Below are positions 49,564-60,968 of a stretch of DNA of 64,000 nucleotides, one piece after another. The notes under the pieces were generated by a model, which saw nothing but the letters and a program-made list of their open reading frames with translations, had not been told where the DNA came from and searched no databases. Source of the DNA: Sweltsa coloradensis. Taxonomy: Eukaryota; Arthropoda; Insecta; Plecoptera; Chloroperlidae. Made by a program: the position numbers and the translations under genes. The stretch covers positions 144,630-208,629 of the forward strand of contig JAMZAV010001274.1 of NCBI GenBank assembly GCA_024449915.1, read 5' to 3'. How positions within the stretch are numbered: position 1 is the stretch's first letter; each line of letters starts with the position of its first letter.

Positions 49564-50789
49564 GTTAAGTCATCACATCATGCGTCCAGCCACCCAGTAT
49601 AATCATGCCTCCCTTTCGTTACTGTCCATGCCCTCTGGCATTTTGTCAATCACTTCCTTTAATGTAGCACACAAAAGCAGGCGTCGTTTGTCCTGTACTC
49701 CGTTATTACATAATTTAATTTGCATCAGATTAAAAATTATTCAATTTAAAAGAAAGTTGTATGCACGTTAACTCGTGTCTTCATAAAGCCGACACCGCTT
49801 TAAACCGGTATGAGATTTAACACTCACTGGCCTTCTAAGTTCTAATACAGACAGATAAAAAAATTCACTCACACTCCATATTTAGTATTTACATTAAACT
49901 ACCAGATCCATGACAACCTAACTCGATCCTCGAAAGTCGAAATATCCATCTCCCCAACCACCAAAAGATATCACACAACATATCAGCCGATACGGAAGAC
50001 AAAAACCAAGACAACTCAGACAGAGCAGGCAGCGAGCGTTATGCGATTGCATTGATTTGACTTGCACTTGGCACATTCATGTTTTACATAACAAGATAGG
50101 ATAAATGCAATGGAAAAATCACAAACCTAAAAAACCAGTTTTTCATCCACGGGCGGTAAACGGACATTTATCTACGGACTACGGTATATTAAACTATAGG
50201 AATGTACTGTTGTCATGCCAACTGACAAGAAACCGGTCGAAAAAGGCTTCCAGGTGAGCTATGTTATATTGTGTAAATAAATAAATATTAAATACTAAAT
50301 ATTATTTAATTTAGAGTCATGTGTATAGTGTTATGCAAGTGTTTGTTTAGCTTAACCCTCTGCTGGTAGCCTGCTGATGTCGGCCCTAATTTCTTGTTCA
50401 CCCGATACTGCACCGTGAATGAAATTTGTAAACATTCTTCATGCAATCAAATCTTCAACAGAACTACATTTATCAGAAAGCCAATTTTATTGCATCTTCA
50501 TAATACACACAAAGTATTTTCAATATGATGTATTGTTTCCATGGAGAACAAAAAATTTGAAAATGGAAACACTTAAACAGAGCTTGAAAATACAATATTA
50601 TAAGGGTAGAGTATACAGTATCAACACCTTCTAGGAAAGTTGTATTTTTTAATTAGCCTTATAGATAGAGGTAATGAGAAATGGTGATATAAAAACCCAA
50701 ATTTCACGTTTTTCGCGATTTCACAAAAATTGACAAAAACATTACTAAAAAAAAACTAGAAACGGAGCCCCTTAAGGAAGGGATGACAT

Positions 50790-51000
50790 TGATTCCAAAA
50801 AGTTAGAATCGATCATTGTAACCCAAGAATAGATTCCCAACAAAAATAAAGATTTGTACGCACCATTATTTTGGGGGACTATTTTTGCGGAGTCCGTGAT
50901 ATGCACCGTGATTTTGGCGGTCTATTTCCGCGGAGTCCGTGATATGCGCCATGATTTTGGCGGTCTATTTCCGTAAAGCCCATGATATCACTCAACACTG
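50790..51000 (+). repeat. 43-bp tandem repeat, ~2.6 units, in a relic of the 6654-8058 family
   Basis: Unit TATTTCCGCGGAGTCCGTGA...TTTTGGCGGTC repeats at about 50880-50990. The preceding sequence (CATTGTAACCCAAGAATAGA...GATTTGTACGC) matches 7817-7866. Confidence 0.6.
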
Positions 51001-51429
51001 TTGCGTTGTCTATTCACTGTACCGCTTGCCTCACGTGTAATGTTCGGTCTGGACCGGCACCTTCACCAAAATTCACGTAAATTCTGGACGGCACCTCCAC
51101 CATCCCCCTACATTTTGCTCACTGAAAGGTTAAATTTTGCGAGTTAATTTCGCGTTTTGACCAGTTTCATACCATTACATTTGTTATTTCATGCTATAGG
51201 CAAGATTTCGTGAAATTTGCATTTTCAAAATGTGGTTTTTCCATCTCTAAAATTAGGCCTAATGATGTAATTCGTCGACAATATTTAATTTTTTAAGCAA
51301 TAAAATGGGACATTTTAAAAAATCGCAAATTTCGTTATCAGACTTATCACCATTCTTCAATACCTCCACTTAGGACCTACGTAACAATATGGAAATCAAT
51401 CCACAAATTTAACAAAAAAATCCAAACAC

Positions 51430-51600
51430 TCCGCCGACCGGCAATCGGGAGACCCAGCTGTCAAACCAGGCTTAGATGGATAGTTAAATTTCTGGATTGA
51501 TTTCCATTTTCCATACACCGTAATCAATTAGATAAGACAATTATACCTACGGAAGTCATGAGTGTTTCTCGATTAATGAAATCTAGAGTTAAACTCTCGC
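51430..51600 (+). mobile_element. tRNA-derived SINE (copy 2, 5'-diverged)
   Basis: CCGGCAATCGGGAGACCCAG and TTCTGGATTGATTTCCATTTT match the head and tail of the copy at 51731. Tail TCTCGATTAATGAAAT is shared. Confidence 0.6.
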
Positions 51601-51730
51601 TCATACCTGCGTTAGGTAATGACATTGTAAATTATGTTTCGTTGATCAGTTCAAAGGCAGCAGAATCGTTGCAGTGAATGTTCCAATCTATTCAGATATA
51701 TAGTTCACCAACAATTCAGAAGTTATTATG

Positions 51731-51890
51731 TGAACACTCTCGGTAGCTTAGGGGTAAAGCGTTCGACTGGCAACCGAGAGACCCAGGTTCTAGATGGACT
51801 TTGTAAATTCTGGATTAATTTACAAATAATCGTTTAATTACACCTAGTGTTTCCCGATTAATAAAATCGAGAAAAAGCGTAAAACTGTTT
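51731..51890 (+). mobile_element. tRNA-derived SINE (copy 3)
   Basis: CTCTCGGTAGCTTAGGGGTA (box A) and GAGACCCAGGTTCTAGATGG (degenerate box B) followed by tail TTCTGGATTAATTTAC and CCCGATTAATAAAATCGAG. Confidence 0.68.
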
Positions 51891-52659
51891 GTAACAATTT
51901 ATTACATTACAGGATTATAGCCCAAAACTTTTAAAGTTAACTTAACTCATTTATCATAAAACAACCTTAAAGTTCATAAGAAACATAAAATCTTTTTTCC
52001 AACCCTTTTACAAAAACATCAATCATGATCAACGTATAGTACCTAAATCAAAGTCATAACGAAACTAAATTATTTCCTACGAAACTGGAATTTTGATCGT
52101 CTCCTCATGTAAGGCCTACATCTGGCAGAGTTGGAAGTTTTATTCAAAGTAAAGTAGGGGTGGAAATGGGATAATTAAACAATTAAATTCACTGTACCTG
52201 TTAAAATTTAACAATATCTTTGAAAAATAAATTACAAAACAATTTTTGAAAAAAATGTGGCCTAAGGCCCTATATTTTGAAAAATTATTTAAATTGCAAA
52301 CCGTTTTGATAGGCTCGATTGCAAACAAACCACCCCAATAAAATATTATTCAAAATAGGCCTTAGTCTACCATTTACGTAGGTAGGCCCTACACATTAGT
52401 TTGGTATCTATCCGACTATCCGAAGTGCATATTTGAATAGCAGAAATATTGCAAAAAAAGGCAGGCTTTCAATCGGGTAAATAATACAGTAGCCTACTTA
52501 TTATAGTAGGCTCGAGGTCTCATAAAGAGTGTTTTAAATGTCATTTAAACGTTCAAGTAAAATAGGGTAGGACCTAGACAATCCACCCAACTCCTATGTC
52601 CAAGTCACCACGTAACAATACACAAATCATCTCCTAAGTGCGGCCTTGAACCTCGCTCG

Positions 52660-52919
52660 TCATCGGTGCCTGGGTTTCTTGGTGGTGGACTTCTTGGCGC
52701 TCGCGGTGCGCTGGACCATCTTGGTCTCCTTGCTGGGGGTGTCCTTGGCGGGCGTCGACGGCCGCTCGGAGGTGTTGCCGTTCACCGCCATCCCGTCCTT
52801 GGAGCTGTGCGAGGAGTTCATGTGGTGGGCGGTGGTGACGTTGTTCTTGCCGGACTCCTTCCCTGTGTTGTTGTCCTCGCTGCCACTGTTGCCCGTCTGC
52901 GACTCGGACTCGCTGTTAT
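52660..52919 (-). CDS. MEAF6: MEAF6 exon 4 (GC-rich, terminal)
   Basis: Acceptor CTCCGCCAG, TGA stop, 260 bp. It encodes a Ser/Asn/Thr/Lys-rich acidic then basic tail. It is markedly GC-rich, with codons strongly ending in G or C, in contrast to exons 1-3 and the flanks. The frame is open on other strands too, but only the minus frame links in phase to exon 3. Confidence 0.88.
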
Positions 52920-55900
52920 CTGGCGGAGGAATAATACGGTGTCAACGTTACTTGCCCAGGACCCATAGTGGAAACTTCAAATGGATTGGATTATAGTACC
53001 ATATATGTTTTCCTACGGTACCTAATCAAACTGTCGTGGTCAAAGCTATGAGATTTTCTTGTTATCAAAATTACTGTTAGATTATAGAAAATAGTGAAAT
53101 ATCTTAACCTGGGCTGGGGCATAAACACAACCAGATTGTTTCTTTCTCAAACTACCGTGTCCGTATCGTACCAAATAAAGTGCAATGTTTCTATCCCAAA
53201 AAATTCCCTCCAAATTCTTTACTGGCACTATATTTGCTGCCTAGGCAATACCAATGCTACTCGAGCACGTTTGAATATTCCGCACCAGGAGTTCCAGCGA
53301 TGGCCAATAAAGTGCGCCACGCGTGCAGTTGTAGCACAGGATTATAGCTTTATTATTGGCTCGGGTCGTCTCGTTTCCACCCAATAGCGACACTCGGTGA
53401 GTTTGAAGTTTGAGTTTGAAATTTTGAAAAGTCAGTGAAGTGAAGCAAAAATAAAGATAAAATAACATATAGGATGTCATGCTACGCAAACTACGATTTT
53501 AAAATAGGGGTACGTAAAAAGTGCTTAAATGGAATATTCTCCGGCATTCTTTCTTCACGATTGTTAAGCGAGCGAAGCGAGCGTTTCCATTTGACTCTGC
53601 CGGAAAAAATAGTCACTGGTTTTGTTTTTTTTTTGTTTGTTTGTTTGTTTGTTTTTTTTTTGTTTGTATGTCTCGCGATAACGTTCGAACGGAAGCTCGG
53701 ATCGAGTTGAAATTTTCACCATCCGCAAGCTTTGTTCTCGATTGAATGCCATTAGTTTTGTGGCAAAATCGTTCAAAAAGTTAAAAAGTTACATTAAAGT
53801 TAATCGAAAGTTTTTTTTTCAAACTTCACGGCGACAAAATCTGAGATGGCCAAATCATTTAGAATGTCCGTCCGGTCACGAATATGTTAATTTTATTTTG
53901 ATCCGATAAGTAGTGTAGATGGAAATTACATTATAACAAAGTACGGTTACCATGGCAACGGAAAGTCGTGCAGCTTTTTTGGCTCATGATAGCGGTCGAA
54001 CGGAGGCTCGGAAAATTTTCACCATCCGCAAGCTTTGTTCTCGATGAATGCCATTAGTTTTGTGGCAAAATCGTTCAAAAAGTTAAAAAGTTACATTAAA
54101 GTTAATCGAAAGTTTTTTTTTCAAACTCAACGGCGACAAAATCTGAGATAGCCAAATCATTTAGAATGTCCGTCCGGTCACGAATATGTTAGTTTTATTT
54201 TGATCCAATAAGTAGTGTAGATGGAAATTACATTATAACAAAAGTAACGTTGCCATGGCAACGAAAAGACGCGCGAAGTTTCTAATGCACTGCCACCTAG
54301 AAGTAATCAAAATACTTTCGAGGAAGCAGTCTATTATTTTGTCAACAAAGAGTTTAAAAAGTTTTCCCAAGGAGTCAAGGTCCTCTAGATGGCGGTGGAT
54401 TTTAAAGTAAAGATTTAAACACGGGTTTACCCAAATACCTTGGCAATAATAAATAATACTGGAAACGCGAACGTCGTAAATTTCAAAATTTAAAAAAATG
54501 TGCAATGTGGGTCTAGCTATAGCACGTGCTCGCTTATCAACGCGTCCAACTGAGCGTTTCCTAGTTTAACGGAAATATAAGTGAGTCAACAAGAACTGTA
54601 ACATAGGGTATCCCAATGTCCTCCACCTCACCATTGAATGGTGAGGCAGTTTGTGTGACAACTTACCATTCTCTTTGGTGTGATCAACAAGTCCACTTAC
54701 AGCCTGAAAGCAAGATAATATAGCATTAGGCAACGTACTGCATTGATAAGGTGTAGGCCCATGGCCTAGAGTAGGCCTATACTTGATTATAGAGGCCTAC
54801 GTTTATTATAATTTATAATAGTGGGAGTGACTAGTGAGTATGACTGAGTCTGTGAATGAGTGATTAGTGATATTGTTATAAATCAAATTATTGAGGCTGC
54901 AATTTGATATCACATGAGAACATAGAAGTACTGTAGGCTAGTCCAGGCCCTAAGGTAGGTCTGTATTGATCGTTTGTAGGCCTAATTGGTTTATTAAATC
55001 AATCAAACAGTTTGTAATCCTTACCAATGGGAATAGTGATACATAATAATAATAGCCTATACTCACAGCCATAGACGTAATTGATGATTTTGAAAACAAC
55101 CTCTCGGCTTCTTTAAATTTTCGATTGCGTTTATCAGCTTTGCAGTTTGTTATCTTGCTTGTTGACAAATAGCGATCCCATCCTCGAATAATATTCCCAT
55201 ATAGTTGAGTGTCTTCTAGGTAGCTTCCTTCGAATGCATAAATCTGACGTTCCAAGTTAGCCAACGTTTCCTTGGGGGAAATATGCACATTTTTAAAGAA
55301 TACACACATAGGGTCTACAGCGGACAGCCTATGCCAAAGCAGTACTCGGCAAAGTCAGTGGTTTAAAACTACTGATTAGGCTAGATCTAGACTCAACCAG
55401 GTAGGTAGGTAGGCCCTAGCCTACCGTGCCCAATTGGCCGACAACAATAACTGAAACTGTAGTAGGGCCTAGGGGCTATGCCTAGGCCTATTACGGTTAA
55501 ACTTTGTTCCACCGCCAGTAGCCTAGGCCTACACCGCGCAAGTGTAGGCCTAGGGCCTCCGCTTAGGCTAGGGTAGGCCTTAAGTGTATTTAATATCACT
55601 TGCTAGGCTAGGCCTAGGCCCTAACCATTGAATTTGAAATGACATTAAATACACAAAGCCCTAACCTAGGGCTAGGCCTAGGCCTTTGGGTTTCTAGTGC
55701 CAAAGGCTAACCCTAAGGCCTAGGCCTAGGGCTAGGCCTACCCCTAGGCCTGCCTAAACAAGCCCCAGTAAATTTAATATTACAGTCAAACAATAAATCA
55801 TTCAAATAAGTTAATATTTAATTAATAAACGACATTGCAATCCATATTTACCGCTATTTCAGCCTTTCTTTTCACCAATTCAGCTAATTCTGCCCTTGTA

Positions 55901-55929
55901 TCGACAGACGTTGGATTTTTGGCAGCCAT
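52660..55929 (-). CDS. MEAF6: MEAF6 (EAF6) homologue, four exons
   Basis: Join of 55929-55852, 55270-55067, 54703-54667 and 52919-52660: 579 nt, 192 codons plus stop, GT-AG introns, phases 0/0/1. Residues 12-94 contain the diagnostic EAF6 core: [12 protein letters not shown], then [32 protein letters not shown] and [19 protein letters not shown]6 is a small coiled-coil subunit of the NuA4/TIP60, HBO1 and MOZ/MORF histone acetyltransferase complexes, acting in the nucleus. The C-terminal 86 residues (107-192) are Ser/Thr/Lys/Asn-rich and end in a basic [11 protein letters not shown] tail. Total length agrees with the roughly 190-200 residues of the family. Confidence 0.95.
53560..54564 (+). 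mobile_element. Helitron-like element G with ~307-bp internal tandem
   Basis: 5' region AAGCGAGCGAAGCGAGCG, 3' end AACGC-GTCCAACTGA-GCGTT-TCCTAG followed by T: same terminal plan as copies A-F but different interior. The interior has two long tandem units (about 53685-53985 and 53990-54290) with CACCATCCGCAAGCTTTGTT and TGTCCGTCCGGTCACGAATA. It lies in MEAF6 intron 3. Confidence 0.6.
54667..54703 (-). CDS. MEAF6: MEAF6 exon 3 (37 bp)
   Basis: Micro-exon between acceptor GCTTTCAG and donor AATG|GTAAGT. It encodes [12 protein letters not shown] plus the first base of an Asp codon. Both splice sites are strong and phases fit exon 2 and exon 4. Confidence 0.88.
55067..55270 (-). CDS. MEAF6: MEAF6 exon 2 (conserved core)
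   Basis: Acceptor TCCCCCAAG, donor GCT|GTGAGT, 204 bp, residues 27-94. It carries almost the whole conserved EAF6 domain, from [20 protein letters not shown] to [12 protein letters not shown]. Confidence 0.96.
55385..55765. repeat. AGGCCTAGG-saturated stretch in MEAF6 intron 1
   Basis: Overlapping TAGGCCTAGG, GGGCCTAG and CTAGGCCTA words make up much of these 380 bp. The same palindromic core TAGGCCTA occurs dozens of times across the window, with smaller clusters near 35500-35600 and 37190-37210. Confidence 0.75.
55852..55929 (-). CDS. MEAF6: MEAF6 exon 1
   Basis: Start context AAAATGG. It encodes [20 protein letters not shown] and RKAEIA, then donor GCG|GTAAAT in phase 0. It matches the N-terminal ELAELVKRK helix of EAF6. 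Confidence 0.93.
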
Positions 55930-56010
55930 TTTCAAGCCCACTAACGCACCGCCCTTTGTACTTTTAACGGTATCCTGCACAGCCATCCAAAAGTGTGACA
56001 ATCGAGTTCA

Positions 56011-56034
56011 AGCCAATTTCTTTTCCCGCGAAAA
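56011..56034 (-). promoter_or_regulatory. CCAAT box and E2F-like site upstream of MEAF6
   Basis: On the plus strand, GCCAAT at 56012-56017 is followed by TTTTCCCGCGAAAA at 56021-56034, a strong match to the E2F consensus TTTSSCGC. They lie about 80-105 bp upstream of the MEAF6 start codon. A proximal, possibly cell-cycle-linked promoter is inferred. Confidence 0.5.
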
Positions 56035-56389
56035 TTCGTAACTCTAAAATCAAGTTAGGCTAACGCTGAAATGACATATTATTTTCATCCATTCCTTATT
56101 ACGAATATAACATTTAAACACGGAATGACAAATAAAACATTACAATATTTTGCTGAAAAATGAACTGTAGAGAGAGAGTGCGGCCGCCCATCCACCATCA
56201 AATTATTCAAAGTCAAATTTGCAAACCTTAAAACTATATTCTATAACCCCACCCAAGACTCAATCCATTGACCACTGCTGCAACATTTTAACTCAACCCA
56301 AATTTTACTCAATTCGGACTTAAATTTTTTGTTTTTATATTTTTCTATGCACTCGGTTTTGGCATACTAGTAGTTAAGTCTAAATATAC

Positions 56390-56545
56390 CTATACAATGA
56401 CAGAACTCCTGCAAGGAGTAAATGTCCTTCATCAGACCGCTACTTACAATATACCTCTACAATGACAGAAGCTCCTGCAAGGAACTAATGTCCTTCATCG
56501 GACCTCTACTTACAAAATACCTATGCAATAAAAGAACTCCTTTAA
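56390..56545 (+). repeat. 66-bp tandem repeat, left block
   Basis: Diverged units of CTCCTGCAAGGAGCTAATGT CCTTCATCAG...CTTACAATATACCTATGCAATGACAGAA. Each unit carries the hairpin CTCCT-GCA-AGGAG. Confidence 0.75.
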
Positions 56546-56786
56546 GGATGTAATGGCGAGTTTTCTACCGTCATGGTTAAATGCTGTTACATATGTCGAA
56601 GAAAACAGTCGTCTTTAAACCACTGCAGAATCTCTGTATTGCCTGTTAAGTTGGATAAGATAAAAGTAAGGTAACAAGCTTCAGTGGTCTTTACAAGAAA
56701 AGTTCTCTGCCGTCATGGTCCAATACTGTTACATGGGTCCAAGAAAACAGTCGTCTCCAACCATTGCAGAATCTCTAATAAATAAA

Positions 56787-56831
<45 letters not shown>

Positions 56832-57541
56832 ATATATAAATAAAAACATTATTTAGAGTTTACCCACTCAGTGATATAACTGATTTTCAGTGGGGGACTT
56901 TAAATCAAAGTGACCAAGCCAACCCTTCAGGCCCCGACGCAATCGACGAGTGAGCGATAACCAACCAAAGATCCATATTTTTAATAGGGAATATAGCAAT
57001 CAGTGGTATGGACAGTGCGAACATCCGCGAATCAACGCCAGAATCAACAAGGCCGATTCAGAACAACTCTGAATTTATTTTGTGCTTCGTTGCTAGGACG
57101 GCTCCAAAGTCACCGTTTACAAACTCCAAAGACAAGAACTGATGGACTTAAGTCCAAATCAGAAGTTAAAAAACTTCTATATTTAACGGGAATCAAACCC
57201 TGGACCTTCTGCATTGGAAGCAGAGATGCTAACCACAAGACCATCGAGCCACAATGTAATGTAATGCCTGTCAAGCTAGATATTATACAAATTATGAAAC
57301 AACCTTCAGTGGTCTCCACAAAAAGAGTTCTCTCCGTCATGGTCCATGTGTTACATGGGTCCAAGACAGATCGTCTCCAACCATTGCAGAATCTCTGTAT
57401 GCCTGTTAAGTTGGATAATATACAAGTTATGACACAAGCTTCAGTGGTCTCCACAAGAAGAGTGCTCTGCTGTCAGGGTCCAATGCTGTTTACATGGGTC
57501 CAAGAAAGCAGAGTCGTCTCCAACCTCGAACAATCCCTGTA
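56546..57541 (+). repeat. ~136-bp tandem repeat, split by inserted sequence
   Basis: Units start TGCCTGTTAAGTTGGATAA and end CCATTGCAGAATCTCTGTA; copies lie at about 56546-56640 (partial), 56640-56776, 57264-57397 and 57397-57541. Between the second and third lies ~490 bp with an (AAAT)n run (56777-56843) and a tRNA-like segment. The open frame at 57003-57542 is partly repeat-derived and not thought to be a gene. Confidence 0.7.
57183..57251 (-). other. Degenerate tRNA-like sequence (SINE head or tRNA pseudogene)
   Basis: On the minus strand: TGGTCTTGTGGTTAGCATC (D-arm/box A), perfect 5-bp anticodon stem TCTGC-TTCCAAT-GCAGA, and GGGTTTGATTCCC (box B). The acceptor stem does not pair, so it is not a functional tRNA. 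Confidence 0.55.
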
Positions 57542-57879
57542 AAGACTGATAAGTGGGAAATCACTTATCTCTCCCCAATTCTATGCTCCCAATTCTATAC
57601 TCAACCACCAAAGCACTATACTACGTAAACTATTTAAACCTTAAAAGGCAGAAATTTAAATAAACAAATACTATTGATCACTCAGGTAACCACAAATATA
57701 TTATTAAATATATAAGTGAATCTGAGCGATACAAAGACATTGTAAAATTAAATATCAAGCCCCTACTACTACACAAATGTCAAAACAATGGATGTTCAAA
57801 GTAATTTTAATACATCCAATCGCCTGCGTGCTGACAATCGCCAAAGATGATTGCAGTCAACGCAAACGATTATTACTGA

Positions 57880-58127
57880 ATAAACTGCAAGAAGCTAAAG
57901 TCCTTCATCATACCGCTACTTACAATATACCTATGCAACGACAGAAGCTCCTGCAAGGAGCTAATGTCCTTCATCAGACTGCTACTTACAATGTTCCTAT
58001 GCAACGACAGAAGCTCCTGCAAGGAGCTAATGTCCTTCATCAGACCGCTACTTACAATATACTTATGCAATGACAAAACTCCTGCAAGGAGATAATGTCC
58101 TTCATCAGAACGCTACTTACAATATAT
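57880..58127 (+). repeat. 66-bp tandem repeat, right block (open reading frame through it)
   Basis: Four units of the 66-bp repeat, 22 codons each. A plus-strand frame (57777-58073) reads three 22-residue repeats of the form KLLQGANVLHQTATYN-PMQRQ. The LTR element is inserted in the last unit; the array resumes at 63952. Confidence 0.8.
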
Positions 58128-58953
58128 TGTCACGCATAGCTAGTTAGGCCCTTTGGCTGAGGGTGGTGATCGCCAAATGAGTGTTTAAGTGGGGGCGTAG
58201 CGTAATTCTCTTGAGGCCTAATAGCTAGCACGGACCAGGGATCGTGGGTAGGTGGGTTCATGAGGGGGATGTAGACACAGTAATTAGACGTGGTTCCACT
58301 TAAGAGACCAGCACTGTATTAAAGATGAACATAATGACCCTCCTATTCTGGCCTAGGATCGAACCTATGAGTTCCGTCTGGCAGACCGTGGGTTCATACC
58401 TCTACTGACTCTATGACTAACTAATTGGTTTGCATGGCTTACCGAATGCTTCTAGTCCCTGGTATGTGGTTTAGACTGGCCCCCTCCGACACCCTGATGT
58501 CGAACCCTGGGCGATGTCTTCTCTCTTCACCTCTTCTTATGGTTAATCCTTGTTCTGGTTCTTCATCCGGTAATCCTCACTAAGAACTCTTCCAGGACAT
58601 TGGTGGTTCACGTTGCGATTGATGTTATACTGTCCTGACCTCCTCCGTCAACGGTTGTCGCTCGTCTCCCTCTGTTCTCCACGAACGTCCGCACTCTTAC
58701 GTTCAGTGCACTTAATCAAAGTCCGATTTACTTGCACTATTTAGTTGTGTATTCTTTAGTATTCAGCGTTTTGTCGGTCGATTCCCTTCCTGTATTGCGT
58801 CTAAATGAGCCTCACCGGAAAGTAACTAGACGTCTTGACCCTTAATGAACTCACGTCGGTATGTTCTCTGGCGTAAATGACGTCAAGCATGATCGTGACA
58901 TCTTCCCGGTTGAGTAGACACATGTGTTAGGGTCCCAACCCTAATACATGACA
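58128..58953 (-). repeat. 3' LTR
   Basis: 826 bp, same ends. Differences from the 5' LTR cluster near 58465-58700 and 58890-58945. Similarity is high, so the insertion is fairly recent. Confidence 0.92.
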
Positions 58954-58967
58954 TGCCCCCCCCTTCC
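58954..58967 (-). promoter_or_regulatory. Polypurine tract
   Basis: The minus strand reads GGAAGGGGGGGGCA directly before the 3' LTR's TGTCA: the expected plus-strand primer site of an LTR retrotransposon. It fixes the element's orientation. Confidence 0.8.
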
Positions 58968-60327
58968 ATAGGGCACGACCCCGTGACCTGGGCCGCTTGT
59001 AGCTTGAAGACCTCCATTGACTATTAACATTTCCTCTGGCGATGATGTCTTCTTCCCCTGTTTCTCTTCCTTTGTCTTGGCCGAAAGATCTCTTCTGTCT
59101 TGGCAAAGATTCACTTCATTTGGCGCCACATCCTCTCCAAAGAACCAGTGAAACCAACATACCAGGACCCCTAAGCTGAAAATCCTAGTTAAGAAAGAAA
59201 AAAAAAACAAAGAATTCCCACGTTTTCCGGACGAAACTCATAACCTCGCCTTTGGCATGTACATCCAGGTACTAATATAAAAGACGTGACTCTACGACAG
59301 TCAAACCTTCCTAATCAAATCTATAATTCCTGTGAATTAGGAATCAAATAATTCAAATCCCTATATCTTAGTCTGTTCACAAACAATAAAAAACACAAGT
59401 ATAAATTAGCTAATTATTTGTTTGTGCGTAATTCAAAACGAAAACAATAAGTAGGCACCTTAAGATTTACTGTCCAATATCCCTAAGTAATAATATTTGG
59501 AATTCCTGGAAAATTCCTAGATTTTCAAAATCAAAAATAATTTGCCAGTGTGGTCCCGACATTGTGACTAAACGAGCCGGACACTTCTCCGTCGTCTGTC
59601 AGAATCGCAGGCATGTACTGCTTTCCCTTCCTCCACCCGATATCCATTCGAGTGAGCGGGGCGCGTCAACTGTAACATAAATAAAAACCGAACAGCCATT
59701 TGCGTACTACAACAAACCCACGTGCCATCACTTGACAGTTCTCTCGTTCACAATAACAAACAGCTGACGCAATACATTACATTACTGCCGTAACTCGGCT
59801 CGCGAGCTTAACGTAATCAGCAAAAATATTTTATAATCTCAATTTGCAGACCAGAACAATGAATTAACAATTAACAATTAAGCAAAACTTCTTGAAACAT
59901 ATAACCAGATTAAATTTACTGTAGTTCTGATTGATTTAACAAAAAAAAATCATTAATTGATATAAAACATTACTAATTTATATAATAAACAATATAATTT
60001 ATAAATTACCAAACAACAACATAACTTGGTCACTTATTAAAAACAGCCATGCTCACCGTCACCAGAGCCTGGTAAGAACCCACGTCCACTTTGTTTACAC
60101 AAGATCTTGAATGTGCAACTTCTGCCGCATCGACAAAAACAAACAATTAATTAATTGCAGACCCATTAGAAGACTCGATGTTCATTCACATGCCTGTGCC
60201 TCACTCAGAAGGCTTTGACCGACAATTACTAGCTCAGCATAATACATAGGCCGACTATTGACACTGAGAAAAAACATAGTCACATCTGCTAATATAGACC
60301 TCGCAAATGAAATCACAATCAGTATAA
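58968..60327 (-). other. Internal non-coding region of the LTR element
   Basis: 1.36 kb between the last repeat-rich frame and the polypurine tract. No RT, integrase or envelope-like motif on either strand; much of 59300-60300 is AT-rich filler. Confidence 0.6.
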
Positions 60328-60777
60328 CTACGGAGAATTAAGTCCATGGCATAAATATGCATTTACACATAGGACTGTGAAACCACCCCTGGTTCCTCCA
60401 CCCTTGAAGCCAAGTGCAAATGTGACGGCATTACCACCCCATTTGAACCCAATAGCTAATTGTACAGCAATGCTACCACTCCCTTTAAACTTAAGAGATA
60501 ATGGTACGTCAGTGCCACCACTTCCCATACTAGGGTATGACACCCCTTTGGCGCTCCCCTTAACCAATGCTGCGTAAGACAAGGATGTCCTACCACTCTC
60601 CACAATAGGGCAAATGACCACATCTGGTTCCTTCCTATCCTCACAAGACGTAGGCACTGTTGCACATCCGCCCTCGTCATCACGAAGCGAAACCACCACT
60701 TCATCCCCTACGTACTCATCGACAGTAGGCAGTGAAGTACTACTCTCTTCACCTAGCAGTGGGCATCCCCAAGGCAT
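60328..60777 (-). CDS. Uncharacterised frame in the LTR element, repeat-rich
   Basis: 149 codons with an acidic start (VDEYVGDEVVVSLRDDEGG) and three degenerate ~20-residue C-terminal repeats of LxFKGxGxxAV type. No pol motif. It could be a diverged accessory protein or decayed sequence; a related ~76-bp duplication lies at 60738-60860. Confidence 0.4.
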   Translation of the reverse strand: MPWGCPLLGEESSTSLPTVDEYVGDEVVVSLRDDEGGCATVPTSCEDRKEPDVVICPIVESGRTSLSYAALVKGSAKGVSYPSMGSGGTDVPLSLKFKGSGSIAVQLAIGFKWGGNAVTFALGFKGGGTRGGFTVLCVNAYLCHGLNSP

Positions 60778-60968
60778 CCCCTACTTCTTCATGAACGGTA
60801 GACAGCGAAGTATTACTCTCTTCACCTAGCAATGACATCCCCAAGGCATCCCTATATCCACGTGAGTGGTCCCACTACCCTCCCCATTACTACTAGAGAA
60901 ACAAAACATCCCCCATATCCTCGTGAATAGTAGATACCATAGAACATCCATCCTCAATCTTAGAACTA

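Noticed and set aside
52646..52996. Plus-strand open frames of 116 and 100 codons
   Set aside because: They are shadows of the GC-rich MEAF6 terminal exon, which links in phase on the minus strand.
57003..57542. 179-codon plus-strand open frame
   Set aside because: It runs through the tRNA-like segment and two ~136-bp tandem units; its content mirrors the repeats and no domain is recognisable.
57880..58127. The reverse strand of the 66-bp repeat contains GGTCTGATGAAGGACATTAG, resembling a hammerhead's CUGAUGA and stem II
   Set aside because: The required GAAA after stem II is absent (TGCA instead), and no UH with stem III follows. At best a decayed motif.
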